DNA of 64,000 nucleotides from JALORV01 sp963766365 (GTDB lineage: Bacteria > Pseudomonadota > Gammaproteobacteria > Burkholderiales > Burkholderiaceae_F): NCBI GenBank assembly GCA_963766365.1, contig CAVXZK010000009.1:85640-149639 (forward strand), read 5' to 3'. This document shows positions 54,786 to 64,000 of this stretch, piece by piece. The notes beneath the pieces are model-generated. The model saw only the letters and a program-made list of their open reading frames with translations, was not told the DNA's origin and made no database searches. The position numbers were made by a program, and so were the translations under genes. The first letter of the stretch is position 1, and each line of letters starts with the position of its first letter.

Positions 54786-55724
54786 CTACTTCGTTACGAG
54801 CTTGGACGAGCGCTGGATCGCCTTCTGGATCTCGGCAATCGCGTCGTCGATCTGGTCTTCCGACAGCTCCTCGTCGGCCGCCGGCTCGCCATGTCGCGGC
54901 ATCTGGATCGTCGACGCGACCGTGCCTTCGGGGATGAGCAGCGTCGACACCGGATCCTCGGTCGGCGGCACCATCTCGACCGATTCCGTACCGGCCCAGG
55001 TCATCGCGATCGCGGTGCAGTTGTCGGACTCGGGGCCGCCCAGTTCGAGCGCCAGTTCCATCAGTTCAGGCACCGCGCGCATGACGGTCTTGCCGGTAAA
55101 CGCCTCGGCGATCTGCCGATCGCTCAGCGAGCCCCAGAGTCCGTCCGAGCACAGCAGCACGGTGTCGCCGTTGCGCAGCGCGAACGGGTGGCTCACTTCG
55201 ACCGTCGGCGCGACGTACGCGCCGATGCAGTTGAAGATCCGGTTGCGCTCCGGGTGGTCCTTCGCATCCTCGGGCCGGATCAGTCCGGACTGCACCAGGT
55301 GATGCACGCGCGAATGGTCGATCGTGCGCTCGAGGATGCGGCCGCCACGGATCAGGTACAGGCGGGAGTCGCCGACATGCGCCCAGATAGCGACACCCTG
55401 CTGCACGATGCATGCCACCAGCGTCGTGCGCGGCGCTTCCGGCAGGCTGTGTTCGGCCCGATAGCGATGCAGTTCACGGTGCGAAGCGAGCACCGATTCT
55501 TCGAGGAAGCGTGCCGGATCCGGGAGGATCGGCTTGGCATCGCGCTGGTAGATCGACGCGATCGTCTGCAGCGTGAGCTGCGAGGCCACTTCGCCACGCG
55601 CATGGCCGCCCATGCCGTCGGCCACCAGGATCAGCATCGAGTCGCGGGTGTACAGGTACCCCATGCGGTCCTGGTTGATCCGCCGACCGCCCTTCTTGCT
55701 TTCCTGGTAAACGGAAAAACGCAT
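54786..55724 (-). CDS. PP2C-family Ser/Thr protein phosphatase
   Basis: This 312-aa cytoplasmic phosphatase starts at ATG 55724, with CGAGGAG upstream. PP2C metal-binding motifs are intact: GRRINQDRMG, VADGMGGHARGEVA, VLLCSDGLWGSLSDRQI and ESDNCTAIAMTW. Two metal ions would be bound by the Asp residues. A C-terminal acidic/Pro tail of ~70 residues follows the catalytic domain. Together with the kinase at 55962-56957 it forms a kinase/phosphatase pair next to rph-rdgB-hemW, a widespread betaproteobacterial arrangement. Confidence 0.92.
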   Translation of the reverse strand: MRFSVYQESKKGGRRINQDRMGYLYTRDSMLILVADGMGGHARGEVASQLTLQTIASIYQRDAKPILPDPARFLEESVLASHRELHRYRAEHSLPEAPRTTLVACIVQQGVAIWAHVGDSRLYLIRGGRILERTIDHSRVHHLVQSGLIRPEDAKDHPERNRIFNCIGAYVAPTVEVSHPFALRNGDTVLLCSDGLWGSLSDRQIAEAFTGKTVMRAVPELMELALELGGPESDNCTAIAMTWAGTESVEMVPPTEDPVSTLLIPEGTVASTIQMPRHGEPAADEELSEDQIDDAIAEIQKAIQRSSKLVTK

Positions 55725-55735
55725 CAGCGCTCCTC

Positions 55736-55815
55736 GTGTACGCGACCGCTGGCGCGGTCGCACGTGCACTCGTCGCGATCAGTCAGGCGGGCCGCCTTCG
55801 GGCGGCCGGGCGGTG
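55736..55815 (+). repeat. Two-hairpin intergenic repeat, copy A
   Basis: It begins GTGTAC, then stem GCGACCGC (55742-55749), loop TGGC, GCGGTCGC (55754-55761), then TGCACTCG and a GATCAGTC block. A second stem GGCCGCC-TTCG-GGCGGCC follows (55790-55807), then CGGG. Copy B at 58656-58735 has the same order and outer sequence but different stem bases that still pair. It lies just upstream of the PP2C ribosome binding site, on the antisense side. Confidence 0.6.
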
Positions 55816-55884
55816 GCCCGCAGTACGAGGGCAGGCTGGTAAGCATCTTGCCGTAAGCGTGCCACCGAAGCGTGCCGTTGTAAT

Positions 55885-55919
55885 GAAAAAAATCGACTGG
55901 CTCCGCCAGCGATTTTTTC
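55885..55919. terminator. Strong bidirectional intrinsic terminator
   Basis: CTGGC-TCC-GCCAG forms the core stem, extended by ATCG/CGAT around one bulged A, and flanked by A7 on one side and T6 on the other. It is a rho-independent terminator on both strands and would end the minus-strand Ser/Thr kinase transcript, whose stop is 40-75 bases away. Confidence 0.85.
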
Positions 55920-55927
55920 TGTTCAAA

Positions 55928-55957
55928 CGCGCAAAAGTAGGGGTGCACTTTTGCGCG
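55928..55957 (-). terminator. Hairpin directly after the kinase stop
   Basis: CGCGCAAAAGT and ACTTTTGCGCG form a perfect 11-bp stem with an 8-base loop, starting five bases past the kinase stop codon (55962). There is no long T-run, so this may stabilise the mRNA end or act with the terminator at 55885-55919. Confidence 0.6.
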
Positions 55958-55961
55958 CCCT

Positions 55962-56957
55962 TCAAAACCACGTGATGTTGTGGTCCTTCATGAACCGGGA
56001 AAAGCGGTCTTGAATGCTGCGCCAGCGCGCACCAGTGCGTTCCATGACCGAGAACTCCGGCCGCTCCGGCACGTTCTGCAACAGCTCCTTCTGCACCGCA
56101 TATACCGTCTGCGGGCGCTCCAGCGAATTCAGGCGCAGGCAGCGCTCCACCATCGAGATCAACTGGTTCGAATACAGGCCGCGGAACGAGCGCAATGCCG
56201 TAGGCATCTTGTCTTCCTTCAGGCGCTGGTCGGACTCCTGCGGCGGCATGCCGGACATGCAGGCGTAGATGCACGAGCCGATCGAGTACACGTCGGTCCA
56301 GGGCCCGAGTTCGGCATCGCGCTTGTAGAGCTCGGGGGCCGCGAATCCCGGCGTGTACATGGGATAGGTCTTGTTGATGTCCCGCTGCAACGTCTGCCGC
56401 GCCGCGCCGAAGTCGAGCAGGATCGGCGTGCCGTCCATGCGCAGGTAGATGTTCGCCGGCTTCACGTCGAGGTGCAGCAGCCGGTTCGAATGCACTTCGC
56501 GCAGCCCGTTCATGACCTGCGCGAAGACGCGCCGCACGAAGCGCTCGGACAGCACGTCCTTCTGCTCCTTGTTGCGGTTGCGCAGGATGTGTTCCTGCAG
56601 CGAGCGCCCGGACTCGTAGTTCATCACCATGTAGACCGTATCGTTCGAGCGGAAGAAATTGATGACTCGAACGATGTTGGGGTGATAGATCGACGCCAGC
56701 GCCCGGCCTTCCTCGAAGAAGCACTTCAGGCCAATGCGGTAGGTGTTCAGGTTCTCGGGCGCGACATAGGGCGACAGCTCACCCGGTTTGCGCTGCGCAA
56801 GTGCCGCCGGCATGTACTCCTTGATCGCAACCGAGTTGCCGTTCTCGTCCGTCGCAAGATAGACGATCGAGAATCCGCCGCTGGAGATCTTCTTTACAAT
56901 GCGGTAGCCGCCGACTTCGAGGCCTTCGGGCAAAGATGCGTTGGTCTGCGCCGGCAT
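55962..56957 (-). CDS. Ser/Thr protein kinase, PP2C-linked, HLDVKPAN variant
   Basis: This 331-aa soluble kinase has a glycine loop KISSGGFSIVY (23-33), catalytic Lys46 (VAIKEYMP), catalytic loop HLDVKPAN (162-169) in which Leu replaces the usual Arg of HRD, DFGAARQTL (182-190) and APEL. No transmembrane or sensor domain is present; the C-terminal ~30 residues are helical and basic (ARWRSIQDRFSRFMKDHN). RD-type regulation by activation-loop phosphorylation is unlikely. It is paired with the PP2C phosphatase. Substrates are unknown. Confidence 0.92.
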   Translation of the reverse strand: MPAQTNASLPEGLEVGGYRIVKKISSGGFSIVYLATDENGNSVAIKEYMPAALAQRKPGELSPYVAPENLNTYRIGLKCFFEEGRALASIYHPNIVRVINFFRSNDTVYMVMNYESGRSLQEHILRNRNKEQKDVLSERFVRRVFAQVMNGLREVHSNRLLHLDVKPANIYLRMDGTPILLDFGAARQTLQRDINKTYPMYTPGFAAPELYKRDAELGPWTDVYSIGSCIYACMSGMPPQESDQRLKEDKMPTALRSFRGLYSNQLISMVERCLRLNSLERPQTVYAVQKELLQNVPERPEFSVMERTGARWRSIQDRFSRFMKDHNITWF

Positions 56958-57087
56958 GAGTGCTACGCGTGAGAAGATCAGGACGATTCTAACGAAAAGG
57001 GTCCTGCCTCCCGTAGCCTCTTAAGGCTCGAAAAGAGGGCCATACCGAGGCTTCGAGCGTGTCGATCTCTTACCTTCCAGCGCTGCC

Positions 57088-57990
57088 ATGAAACCCGTCG
57101 CCAGCATGACCGGCTTCGCCGTCGCCAGTCGCCCGACGGCAATCGGGCCGGTGACTGTCGAACTGAAGACGGTTAATTCGCGGTTCCTTGATCTCTCCGT
57201 CCGCTACCCCGACGAATTGCGCAGCGTCGAACCGGCACTCCGCGAAGCCATTGCTGCACGTGTCAATCGCGGCAAGATGGAATGCCGTCTCTCGGTGACC
57301 CGCGTCGGAACGGATGCGGCCGGCGGCGTCAACACTGCAGCGCTTGAACGATTGCGGCGTCTCGCCGGTGAGGTCGAGGCGGCACTTCCCGGCATTGCCG
57401 GACTCACGACAGCCGATGTCCTCGGCTGGCCGGGCGTTGTCGATGCACCGGTGGCCGATCCCGAGGCGTTGCGTGCAGCGGTGCTGGACGCGCTCAACGA
57501 CGCACTGGAGGCCCTGGCCGCCTCGCGCCAGCGCGAAGGCGCGGCGCTCCGCACCGTCCTGCTGGCAAACTGTGATGCGATCGATGCCATCGCCGTTCAG
57601 GTCAAGGGCCGTGCGCCCGACCTTCTCGCCTCGGTCGAGCGCAAGCTGGTCGAGCGCCTCGAACAGGCACTCGGCCGGGCACTTGCTGACGCCTCCACGC
57701 TGACGCGCGAGGAAGTCGCCGACCGCATCCGCCAGGAGGTGACGCTGTATGGCCTGCGCATGGATGTCGACGAGGAGATCAAGCGGCTGACGACACACGT
57801 GACGGAAGTGCGCCGCGCGCTGGACGCGGGCGGACCGGTCGGACGTCGCCTCGACTTCCTGATGCAGGAGCTCAATCGCGAGGCGAACACGCTGGGTTCC
57901 AAGGCGGCGGCCATCGAGATGACCAATGCCTCCGTCGAGTTGAAGTTGCTGATCGAACAAATGCGCGAGCAGATCCAGAACCTCGAATGA
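57088..57990 (+). CDS. YicC-family endoribonuclease
   Basis: This 300-aa protein has the YicC N-terminal domain (SMTGFAVASRPTAIGPVTVELKTVNSRFLDLSVRYPDEL) and the C-terminal DUF1732 domain (EVADRIRQEVTLYGLRMDVDEEIKRL, GRRLDFLMQELNREANTLGSKAAAIEM). Members form ring-shaped RNases that degrade small RNAs. ATGA overlap with gmk downstream gives a coupled yicC-gmk pair. The length is normal. Confidence 0.94.
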   Translation: MKPVASMTGFAVASRPTAIGPVTVELKTVNSRFLDLSVRYPDELRSVEPALREAIAARVNRGKMECRLSVTRVGTDAAGGVNTAALERLRRLAGEVEAALPGIAGLTTADVLGWPGVVDAPVADPEALRAAVLDALNDALEALAASRQREGAALRTVLLANCDAIDAIAVQVKGRAPDLLASVERKLVERLEQALGRALADASTLTREEVADRIRQEVTLYGLRMDVDEEIKRLTTHVTEVRRALDAGGPVGRRLDFLMQELNREANTLGSKAAAIEMTNASVELKLLIEQMREQIQNLE

Positions 57991-58646
57991 AAATCACCCC
58001 CGCGGCTCCGCCTGCAGCGCTGGACGCCGGCCAGACCGGCAGCATCTTCCTCGTGGTCGCACCGTCCGGCGCCGGAAAGTCAACGCTGGTGAACGCCCTG
58101 CTGGAGCAGGACCGCGGCATCGCACTGTCCATTTCACATACGACGCGACCACCCCGGCCGGGAGAGGCCGACGGGCGTGAGTACCACTTCGTTTCCGTCG
58201 ATGAGTTCATGCGGCTGCGCTCGGCCGGCGAGTTTCTCGAGAGCGCCGAGGTCCACGGCAACTACTACGCCACCTCGAGCACCTGGATCGAGCGGCAGAT
58301 CCGCGACGGCACCGACGTGCTGCTGGAGATCGACTGGCAGGGCGCGCGGCAGGTCAAGGAGCGCTTCGGCCACGCGGTCGGGATCTTCATTCTTCCGCCG
58401 TCTATTGACGCTCTTGAGGCGCGTCTTCACAAGCGCGGACAGGACAGCGCGCAGGTCATCGCCCGTCGGCTGCTCGCCGCCGGCAGCGAAATGGCGCACG
58501 CACCCGAGTTCGACTACGTGATCATCAACGAGGACTTCGCCACGGCGCTGGCGCAACTGGCCGCGATCGTCACCGCCACCCGGCTGCGCTATGGCAGCCA
58601 GTCGGCCCGACACCACGACCTCTTCGCTCAACTGGGAATTGGCTAG
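57987..58646 (+). CDS. gmk: Guanylate kinase
   Basis: This 219-aa protein has the P-loop VAPSGAGKSTLVNALL, the GMP-binding SISHTTRPPRPGEADGREYHFVS, and DVLLEIDWQGARQVKERFGHAVGIFILPPS. It phosphorylates GMP to GDP. The N-terminus has ~12 extra residues before the P-loop, and the ATG overlaps the yicC stop. It precedes rpoZ and spoT, a conserved order. Confidence 0.96.
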   Translation: MKITPAAPPAALDAGQTGSIFLVVAPSGAGKSTLVNALLEQDRGIALSISHTTRPPRPGEADGREYHFVSVDEFMRLRSAGEFLESAEVHGNYYATSSTWIERQIRDGTDVLLEIDWQGARQVKERFGHAVGIFILPPSIDALEARLHKRGQDSAQVIARRLLAAGSEMAHAPEFDYVIINEDFATALAQLAAIVTATRLRYGSQSARHHDLFAQLGIG

Positions 58647-58655
58647 GCGGGCCGC

Positions 58656-58735
58656 GTGTACGCGATTGCTGCGCAATCGCACATGCACTCGGCCCGATCT
58701 GATCAGTCGGTCGAGCTTGGGGCGACCCGGCGCCC
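58656..58735 (+). repeat. Two-hairpin intergenic repeat, copy B
   Basis: GTGTAC is followed by stem GCGATTGC-TGC-GCAATCGC (58662-58680), TGCACTCG, a GATCAGTC block, then a second hairpin GGTCG/CGACC (58709-58727). Compared with copy A (55736-55815), the first stem has CC/GG replaced by TT/AA on both arms, so pairing is kept. It lies between gmk and rpoZ. Confidence 0.6.
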
Positions 58736-58855
58736 GGCCGATCTTCAAAGTCACACGCACAGTTGACCCTGCCTGGGCGGTGCGCTACTGGCAGCCGGAT
58801 CGCAGCCGGGACTGAGCGTGGTGAGTCCGCCGGTCGTACGAGTCTCCTCCTCGGC

Positions 58856-58861
58856 TAGAAT
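58856..58861 (+). promoter_or_regulatory. Likely -10 element of the rpoZ promoter
   Basis: TAGAAT lies 31 bases before the rpoZ ATG, putting the transcription start near 58868. A weak -35 candidate (GGTCGT) lies 16-17 bases upstream. CTCCGAG before the ATG is a weak ribosome binding site. Confidence 0.4.
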
Positions 58862-58891
58862 CAGGCCAATCCCATTCCTCCGAGATTGCCC

Positions 58892-59095
58892 ATGGCCCGC
58901 ATTACCGTTGAAGACTGCCTGAAGCACATCCCCAACCGCTTCCAGCTCGCGCTGGCCGCGGCCTACCGTGCGCGCCAGCTCGCCCAGGGCCACACGCCCA
59001 AAATCGACACCAAGGACAAGCCGGCAGTCGCCGCGCTGCGCGAAATTGCGCAGGAAAAAGTTGGCATTGAAATGCTGCGCAAAGTACCGACGTAG
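58892..59095 (+). CDS. rpoZ: RNA polymerase omega subunit
   Basis: This 67-aa protein (MARITVEDCLKHIPNRFQLALAAAYRARQLAQG) matches omega in length and sequence. Omega stabilises beta-prime and forms part of the ppGpp binding site. ATG 58892 is the normal start. It is 53 bp upstream of the (p)ppGpp synthetase/hydrolase gene, the classic rpoZ-spoT arrangement. Confidence 0.97.
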   Translation: MARITVEDCLKHIPNRFQLALAAAYRARQLAQGHTPKIDTKDKPAVAALREIAQEKVGIEMLRKVPT

Positions 59096-59148
59096 GCCTA
59101 GTCGTGGCCTGCACCGTGTGACGCCAGCCCCGACGCCAGGCAAGCACG

Positions 59149-61446
59149 ATGCGGCCCGAGGATCCCCCGCTCCCCGCCAACCAGCCTTCCCAGCCCGGCT
59201 TCGCCCGGCGCGCCGCGGAGGCGCTCAAGAAGGCGGTCTGGCGCAGCGATTCCCCTGAAGCTCCCGCCACCAACGGCGTGGCGACCGTTGCCACGCTTTC
59301 GGATCGCGTCAAGAAGTACCTGCCGTCGTCAGACGTGCAGAAGGTCAAGAATGCATTCCGCTTTTCCGACGAAGCCCATCTCGGGCAGTTTCGCCGCAGC
59401 GGCGCGCCCTACATCACCCACCCGCTGGCCGTCGCCGAGATCCTGACCGACTGGCGCCTCGACGGCTCCGCGATCCAGGCAGCATTGCTGCATGACGTGC
59501 TGGAGGATTCCGGCATTCCGAAGCAGCAGCTGGTGGAAAAGTTCGGAGCGGTCGTGGCGGAACTGGTCGACGGCGTCTCGAAGCTCGACAAGCTGCAGTT
59601 CTCGTCGACCGAGCAGGCGCAGGCGGAGAACTTCCGCAAGATGCTGCTCGCTATGGCGCGCGACGTGCGCGTCATGCTGATCAAGCTCGCGGACAGGCTG
59701 CACAACATGCGCACGCTCGACGCGGTCGAGCCCGAAAAACGGCGGCGCATCGCTCGCGAGACGCTGGAGATCTACGCGCCGATCGCACATCGCCTGGGTC
59801 TCAACAACCTGTTCCGCGAACTCGAGGAACTGAGCTTCCAGCACCTGCATCCGATGCGCTACCGCGTGCTGCAAAGGGCGGTGCTGGCGGCGCGCGGCAA
59901 CCGGCGCGAACTGCTGAGCAAGATCCTGCAGTCGGTGCGCAAGGCGCTGCAGGAAACCAAGCTGCGCGCCGAGGTCTATGGCCGCGAGAAAACGCTGTAC
60001 GGCATCTACCGCAAGATGCTCGAGAAGAATCTCTCGTTCTCCGAGGTTCTCGACATCTATGGTTTCCGCATCGTTGTCGAGACGCGCAGCGAGTGCTACA
60101 TCGCGCTCGGTGCGCTGCATGCCCTCTACAAGCCGGTGCCCGGCAAATTCAAGGACTACATCGCGATCCCGAAGGTCAACGGCTACCAGTCGTTGCATAC
60201 GACGCTGATCGGGCCGTATGGCACCCCGGTGGAGTTCCAGATTCGCACGAAGGAAATGCACCACGTCGCCGAGTCCGGCGTCGCCGCACACTGGCTCTAC
60301 AAGGATGATGATTCCGACCTTTCGGAACTGCAGTCGCGCACGCACCAGTGGCTGCAGTCGCTGCTGGAGATCCAGCGCCACACCGGCGATTCGAGCGAGT
60401 TTCTCGAACACATCAAGGTCGACCTGTTCCCGGACAAGGTCTATGTATTCACGCCGCGGGGCAAGATCGTTTCCCTTCCCCGCGGTGCCACGGCGGTGGA
60501 CTTTGCCTACGGCATTCACACCGATGTCGGCAACAAGTGCGTCGCGGCACGCATCAACGGCGAGATCCAGGCGCTGCGCGCACCGCTGCGCAACGGCGAC
60601 ATGGTCGAGATCGTGACCGGCCCCGTGGCACGCCCCAACCCGTCGTGGCTGTCTTTCGTGCGTACCGGCAAGGCGCGCTCCGAGATCCGCCATTTCCTGC
60701 GCACGATGAAGTTCGACGAGTCAGCCGAGCTCGGAGAGCGATTGCTGGCACAGGCCGCGCGCCAGTTCAACCTTTCGCTTGCCAGCGTCAGCGATGCGCA
60801 GTGGGATGAGGTGATACGTCAGGCCGAAATCGAATCGCGCGCAGCGCTCTTCGCCGACATTGGACTGGGCCGGCGCCTTGCGGCCGTGGTCGCGCGGCAG
60901 CTGGCGATAGCGGCCGGCTCGGAGATCTCCGGTGAGACCGCCACCGGCTCGGCCGTGCCCTCGACGGCAGCACCGGTCGTGGTCCGCGGCACCGAGGGGA
61001 TGGCGGTGCAGATGGCCAACTGCTGCCATCCGATCCCGGACGATCCGATCGTCGGCCATATCCGCAAGGGCCAGGGGCTGGCAGTGCACCAGACCGACTG
61101 TATCCATGCGCAGCGGGCACGCAAGGCGGATCCGGATCGGTGGATCGAGCTCACCTGGGCGCGGGACGCCGCCACGTTCTTCACTGTCGGCCTCGACGTG
61201 AACGCCATCAACGAACGTGGCGTGCTGGGCCGGATCGCGGTGGCGATCGCCGAGGCAGACTCGAACATCCTGAACGTCCACGTCGACGACGAGGACGCGC
61301 ACATCGCACTGATCCACTTCAAGGTCCAGGTGCGGGACCGCACGCACCTGGCGCACGTGATCCGTACGTTGCGGCGGGTCAAACAGGTCGTGAAGGTGGT
61401 GCGGCCGCGCGGCGGCACCCGCGCCCACCCTCAGGACGCGGCGTAG
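59149..61446 (+). CDS. spoT: Bifunctional (p)ppGpp synthetase/hydrolase (SpoT/Rel)
   Basis: This 765-aa protein has a ~50-residue N-terminal extension, then an intact HD hydrolase domain (ALLHDVLEDSG, KLADRLHNMRTLD), a synthetase domain (VYGREKTLYGIYRKM, YGFRIVVETRSECYIALGALHALY), a TGS domain (PRGKIVSLPRGATAVDFAYGIHTDVG), a conserved Cys/His zinc-finger-like segment (ANCCHPIPDDPIVGHIRKGQGLAVHQTDC) and a C-terminal ACT domain. It makes and degrades ppGpp, so SpoT/Rel fits better than monofunctional RelA. The 3' end overlaps greB tail-to-tail by 16 bp. Confidence 0.95.
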   Translation: MRPEDPPLPANQPSQPGFARRAAEALKKAVWRSDSPEAPATNGVATVATLSDRVKKYLPSSDVQKVKNAFRFSDEAHLGQFRRSGAPYITHPLAVAEILTDWRLDGSAIQAALLHDVLEDSGIPKQQLVEKFGAVVAELVDGVSKLDKLQFSSTEQAQAENFRKMLLAMARDVRVMLIKLADRLHNMRTLDAVEPEKRRRIARETLEIYAPIAHRLGLNNLFRELEELSFQHLHPMRYRVLQRAVLAARGNRRELLSKILQSVRKALQETKLRAEVYGREKTLYGIYRKMLEKNLSFSEVLDIYGFRIVVETRSECYIALGALHALYKPVPGKFKDYIAIPKVNGYQSLHTTLIGPYGTPVEFQIRTKEMHHVAESGVAAHWLYKDDDSDLSELQSRTHQWLQSLLEIQRHTGDSSEFLEHIKVDLFPDKVYVFTPRGKIVSLPRGATAVDFAYGIHTDVGNKCVAARINGEIQALRAPLRNGDMVEIVTGPVARPNPSWLSFVRTGKARSEIRHFLRTMKFDESAELGERLLAQAARQFNLSLASVSDAQWDEVIRQAEIESRAALFADIGLGRRLAAVVARQLAIAAGSEISGETATGSAVPSTAAPVVVRGTEGMAVQMANCCHPIPDDPIVGHIRKGQGLAVHQTDCIHAQRARKADPDRWIELTWARDAATFFTVGLDVNAINERGVLGRIAVAIAEADSNILNVHVDDEDAHIALIHFKVQVRDRTHLAHVIRTLRRVKQVVKVVRPRGGTRAHPQDAA

Positions 61447-61976
61447 CTCACGGCCAGGACTTCCAGCGTTTCGAGGCCGGCCGGTGTCTTCAGCTGAACC
61501 ACGTCGCCTTCCCGCGCCTTCAGCAGCGCCCGTGCAATCGGCGAGATCCAGCTGACGCGGCCGCGCGCCGGATCGACCTCGTCGATGCCGACGATCATGA
61601 TCTGATGCTCCTGTCCTGACGCTTCGTAGCGGACCGTCGCACCGAAGAAGACCTGGTCGGTGGCGGGTCGAGTCGCCGGGTCGACGACCTCAGCGATGTC
61701 GAGCCGCTTCGTCAGGAAGCGGATGCGCCGGTCAATTTCGCGCAGGCGTTTCTTGCCGTAGATGTAATCGCCATTTTCCGAACGGTCGCCGTTCGACGCC
61801 GCCCAGGAGACAACGCGCACGACTTCCGGGCGCTCGGTTTTCACCAGGTGCGCGAGTTCGTCGCGCAGACGTTGGTAGCCGGCTGGCGTGATGTAGTTGC
61901 GGACACCCGCGGGCAGCTCCGGGAGTTCGACGTCGTCGTCCTCGCCCGCGTCTTCCTTGACAAACGCCTTGCTCAT
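61431..61976 (-). CDS. greB: Transcription elongation factor GreB
   Basis: This 181-aa protein from ATG 61976 has the GreA/GreB N-terminal coiled coil (NYITPAGYQRLRDELAHLVKTERPEVVRVVSWAASNGDRSENGDYIYGKKRLREIDRRIRFL, with acidic tip residues) and a C-terminal FKBP-like domain (DEVDPARGRVSWISPIARALL). GreB binds the RNA polymerase secondary channel and triggers transcript cleavage in backtracked complexes. It is convergent with spoT, overlapping 16 bp. Confidence 0.95.
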   Translation of the reverse strand: MSKAFVKEDAGEDDDVELPELPAGVRNYITPAGYQRLRDELAHLVKTERPEVVRVVSWAASNGDRSENGDYIYGKKRLREIDRRIRFLTKRLDIAEVVDPATRPATDQVFFGATVRYEASGQEHQIMIVGIDEVDPARGRVSWISPIARALLKAREGDVVQLKTPAGLETLEVLAVSYAAS

Positions 61977-62087
61977 GCCGTCCGGTGAATCCTTCTGCTG
62001 CTGCACCGTCTATTCTGCTCGCAACGCATAGCCGATGCCTGTCCGATAGGCTACCGTGATCGCCGGTCGATGCTGCCGGGAGCCGAG

Positions 62088-63494
<1,407 letters not shown>

Positions 63495-63521
63495 TGCACC
63501 CGCGGCTGCGCAACAGCCCGG

Positions 63522-64000
63522 CTAGACTACCCGGTTCGGAAACAGCGCCCTCAGCGTGGCGTGGAACAGGTCGGCAAACCGGTCGAAGCCGGAGCGCGAC
63601 GGATGCAGTTCGTTGTGCCACGAGCCCTTCTGCTGCGGCAACGTGCCCTGGCCGTTGATGAAGGTGACCAAGGGCGCCGCGGCGAGCGCCGTCAGCATCG
63701 CGGCGAACTGTTGCAGCATTTCCTTGACGACCTCGAATGCCACGGCCTGTGACGGAAAGCGCCGCAGGTCGAACGTCGGCTTCAGCCACGGGCCCAGGTG
63801 ACAGATGCCCCGGCCATCCGGGATCGCAAAGTCATAGCCCTGGAATACCAAGTGCGTGTCCGGGCTGAGCGCGTCGCGGACTTCGATCAGGTCCTCATAG
63901 CCCGCGCGCACCAGCGCCAGGGCCGCATCGAAGCGGGGCTTGTTGATATGGTCGGCCGGCGGACGCGCCGGATCAAAGTCCCGGATCCACAACGCCATCG
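63522..64000 (-). CDS. SGNH/GDSL-like hydrolase, C-terminal part (5' end outside window)
   Basis: The frame is open from the window edge to a stop at 63522; an internal Met near 63998 is not a convincing start. About 160 residues are visible. HNELHPSRSGFDRFADLFHATLRALF near the C-terminus resembles the D-x2-H block of SGNH hydrolases, preceded by THLVFQGYDFAIPDGRGICHLG. The catalytic Ser block would lie upstream, beyond the window. It may be an esterase or lipase; the class is inferred. Confidence 0.65.
   Translation of the reverse strand, partial: MALWIRDFDPARPPADHINKPRFDAALALVRAGYEDLIEVRDALSPDTHLVFQGYDFAIPDGRGICHLGPWLKPTFDLRRFPSQAVAFEVVKEMLQQFAAMLTALAAAPLVTFINGQGTLPQQKGSWHNELHPSRSGFDRFADLFHATLRALFPNRVV

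Overview
The window is about 64 kb of GC-rich, densely coded chromosomal DNA, almost certainly from a betaproteobacterium. The evidence is family content and gene order. The pyruvate dehydrogenase genes run aceE-aceF-lpdA with a lipoyl domain on the E3 subunit, and a BPH-type proteasome homolog sits inside that cluster. PhaR is present, glnA is grouped with ntrB and ntrC, and there is a chain hemW-rdgB-rph-PP2C-Ser/Thr kinase / yicC-gmk-rpoZ-spoT-greB. I saw no rRNA, tRNA, CRISPR array, integrase or complete insertion sequence.

Layout. 1-9.4 kb (mostly minus): the 3'-truncated end of a large winged-helix/ATPase/TPR regulator, a 55-aa membrane peptide, rimO-GST-beta-barrel coupled by 4-base overlaps, phaR, and a tight operon YVTN propeller - polysaccharide deacetylase - sterol-desaturase-like enzyme - CinA-like protein. 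9.6-14.4 kb: a lipoprotein, then an accessory block of an ECF sigma factor, a membrane Ser/Thr kinase with TPR tail and a 57-aa membrane peptide. Both the ECF and kinase genes carry frameshifts. A near-identical ECF-type promoter lies before the kinase and before the peptide, and the peptide is a paralog of the one at 2.2 kb. 14.6-22.8 kb: hrpA (split by one frameshift), argA, the Fe-trafficking protein YggX, a TIGR02117 protein coupled to rpiA, and a G8-domain beta-helix protein.

22.9-38.6 kb: the pyruvate dehydrogenase cluster (aceE, aceF, bph, lpdA), a divergent two-component system, folD, prlC, two tandem secreted glutaredoxin-like proteins, xth and a GNAT acetyltransferase. 38.6-42.6 kb: a looser, lower-GC stretch with an aspartoacylase-like exported protein, a PPOX-fold protein between imperfect inverted repeats, an ICMT-like membrane methyltransferase and a membrane protein with a BRO-N-like domain. 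42.6-47 kb: an RND efflux pump and its adaptor. 47-52 kb: ntrC, ntrB, a DUF4124 protein and glnA, with a sigma-54 promoter and an NtrC site upstream of glnA. 52-64 kb: hemW, rdgB, rph, PP2C and Ser/Thr kinase, then yicC, gmk, rpoZ, spoT, greB, fumC and the 3' end of an SGNH-like hydrolase.

The most unusual features are the ECF/kinase/small-peptide module with its shared promoter and paralogous peptide, five single-base frameshifts confined to 11.0-16.1 kb, a two-hairpin intergenic repeat with compensatory base changes, the BPH gene inside the pyruvate dehydrogenase cluster, a bacterial G8 protein, and a membrane-tethered BRO-N-like protein.
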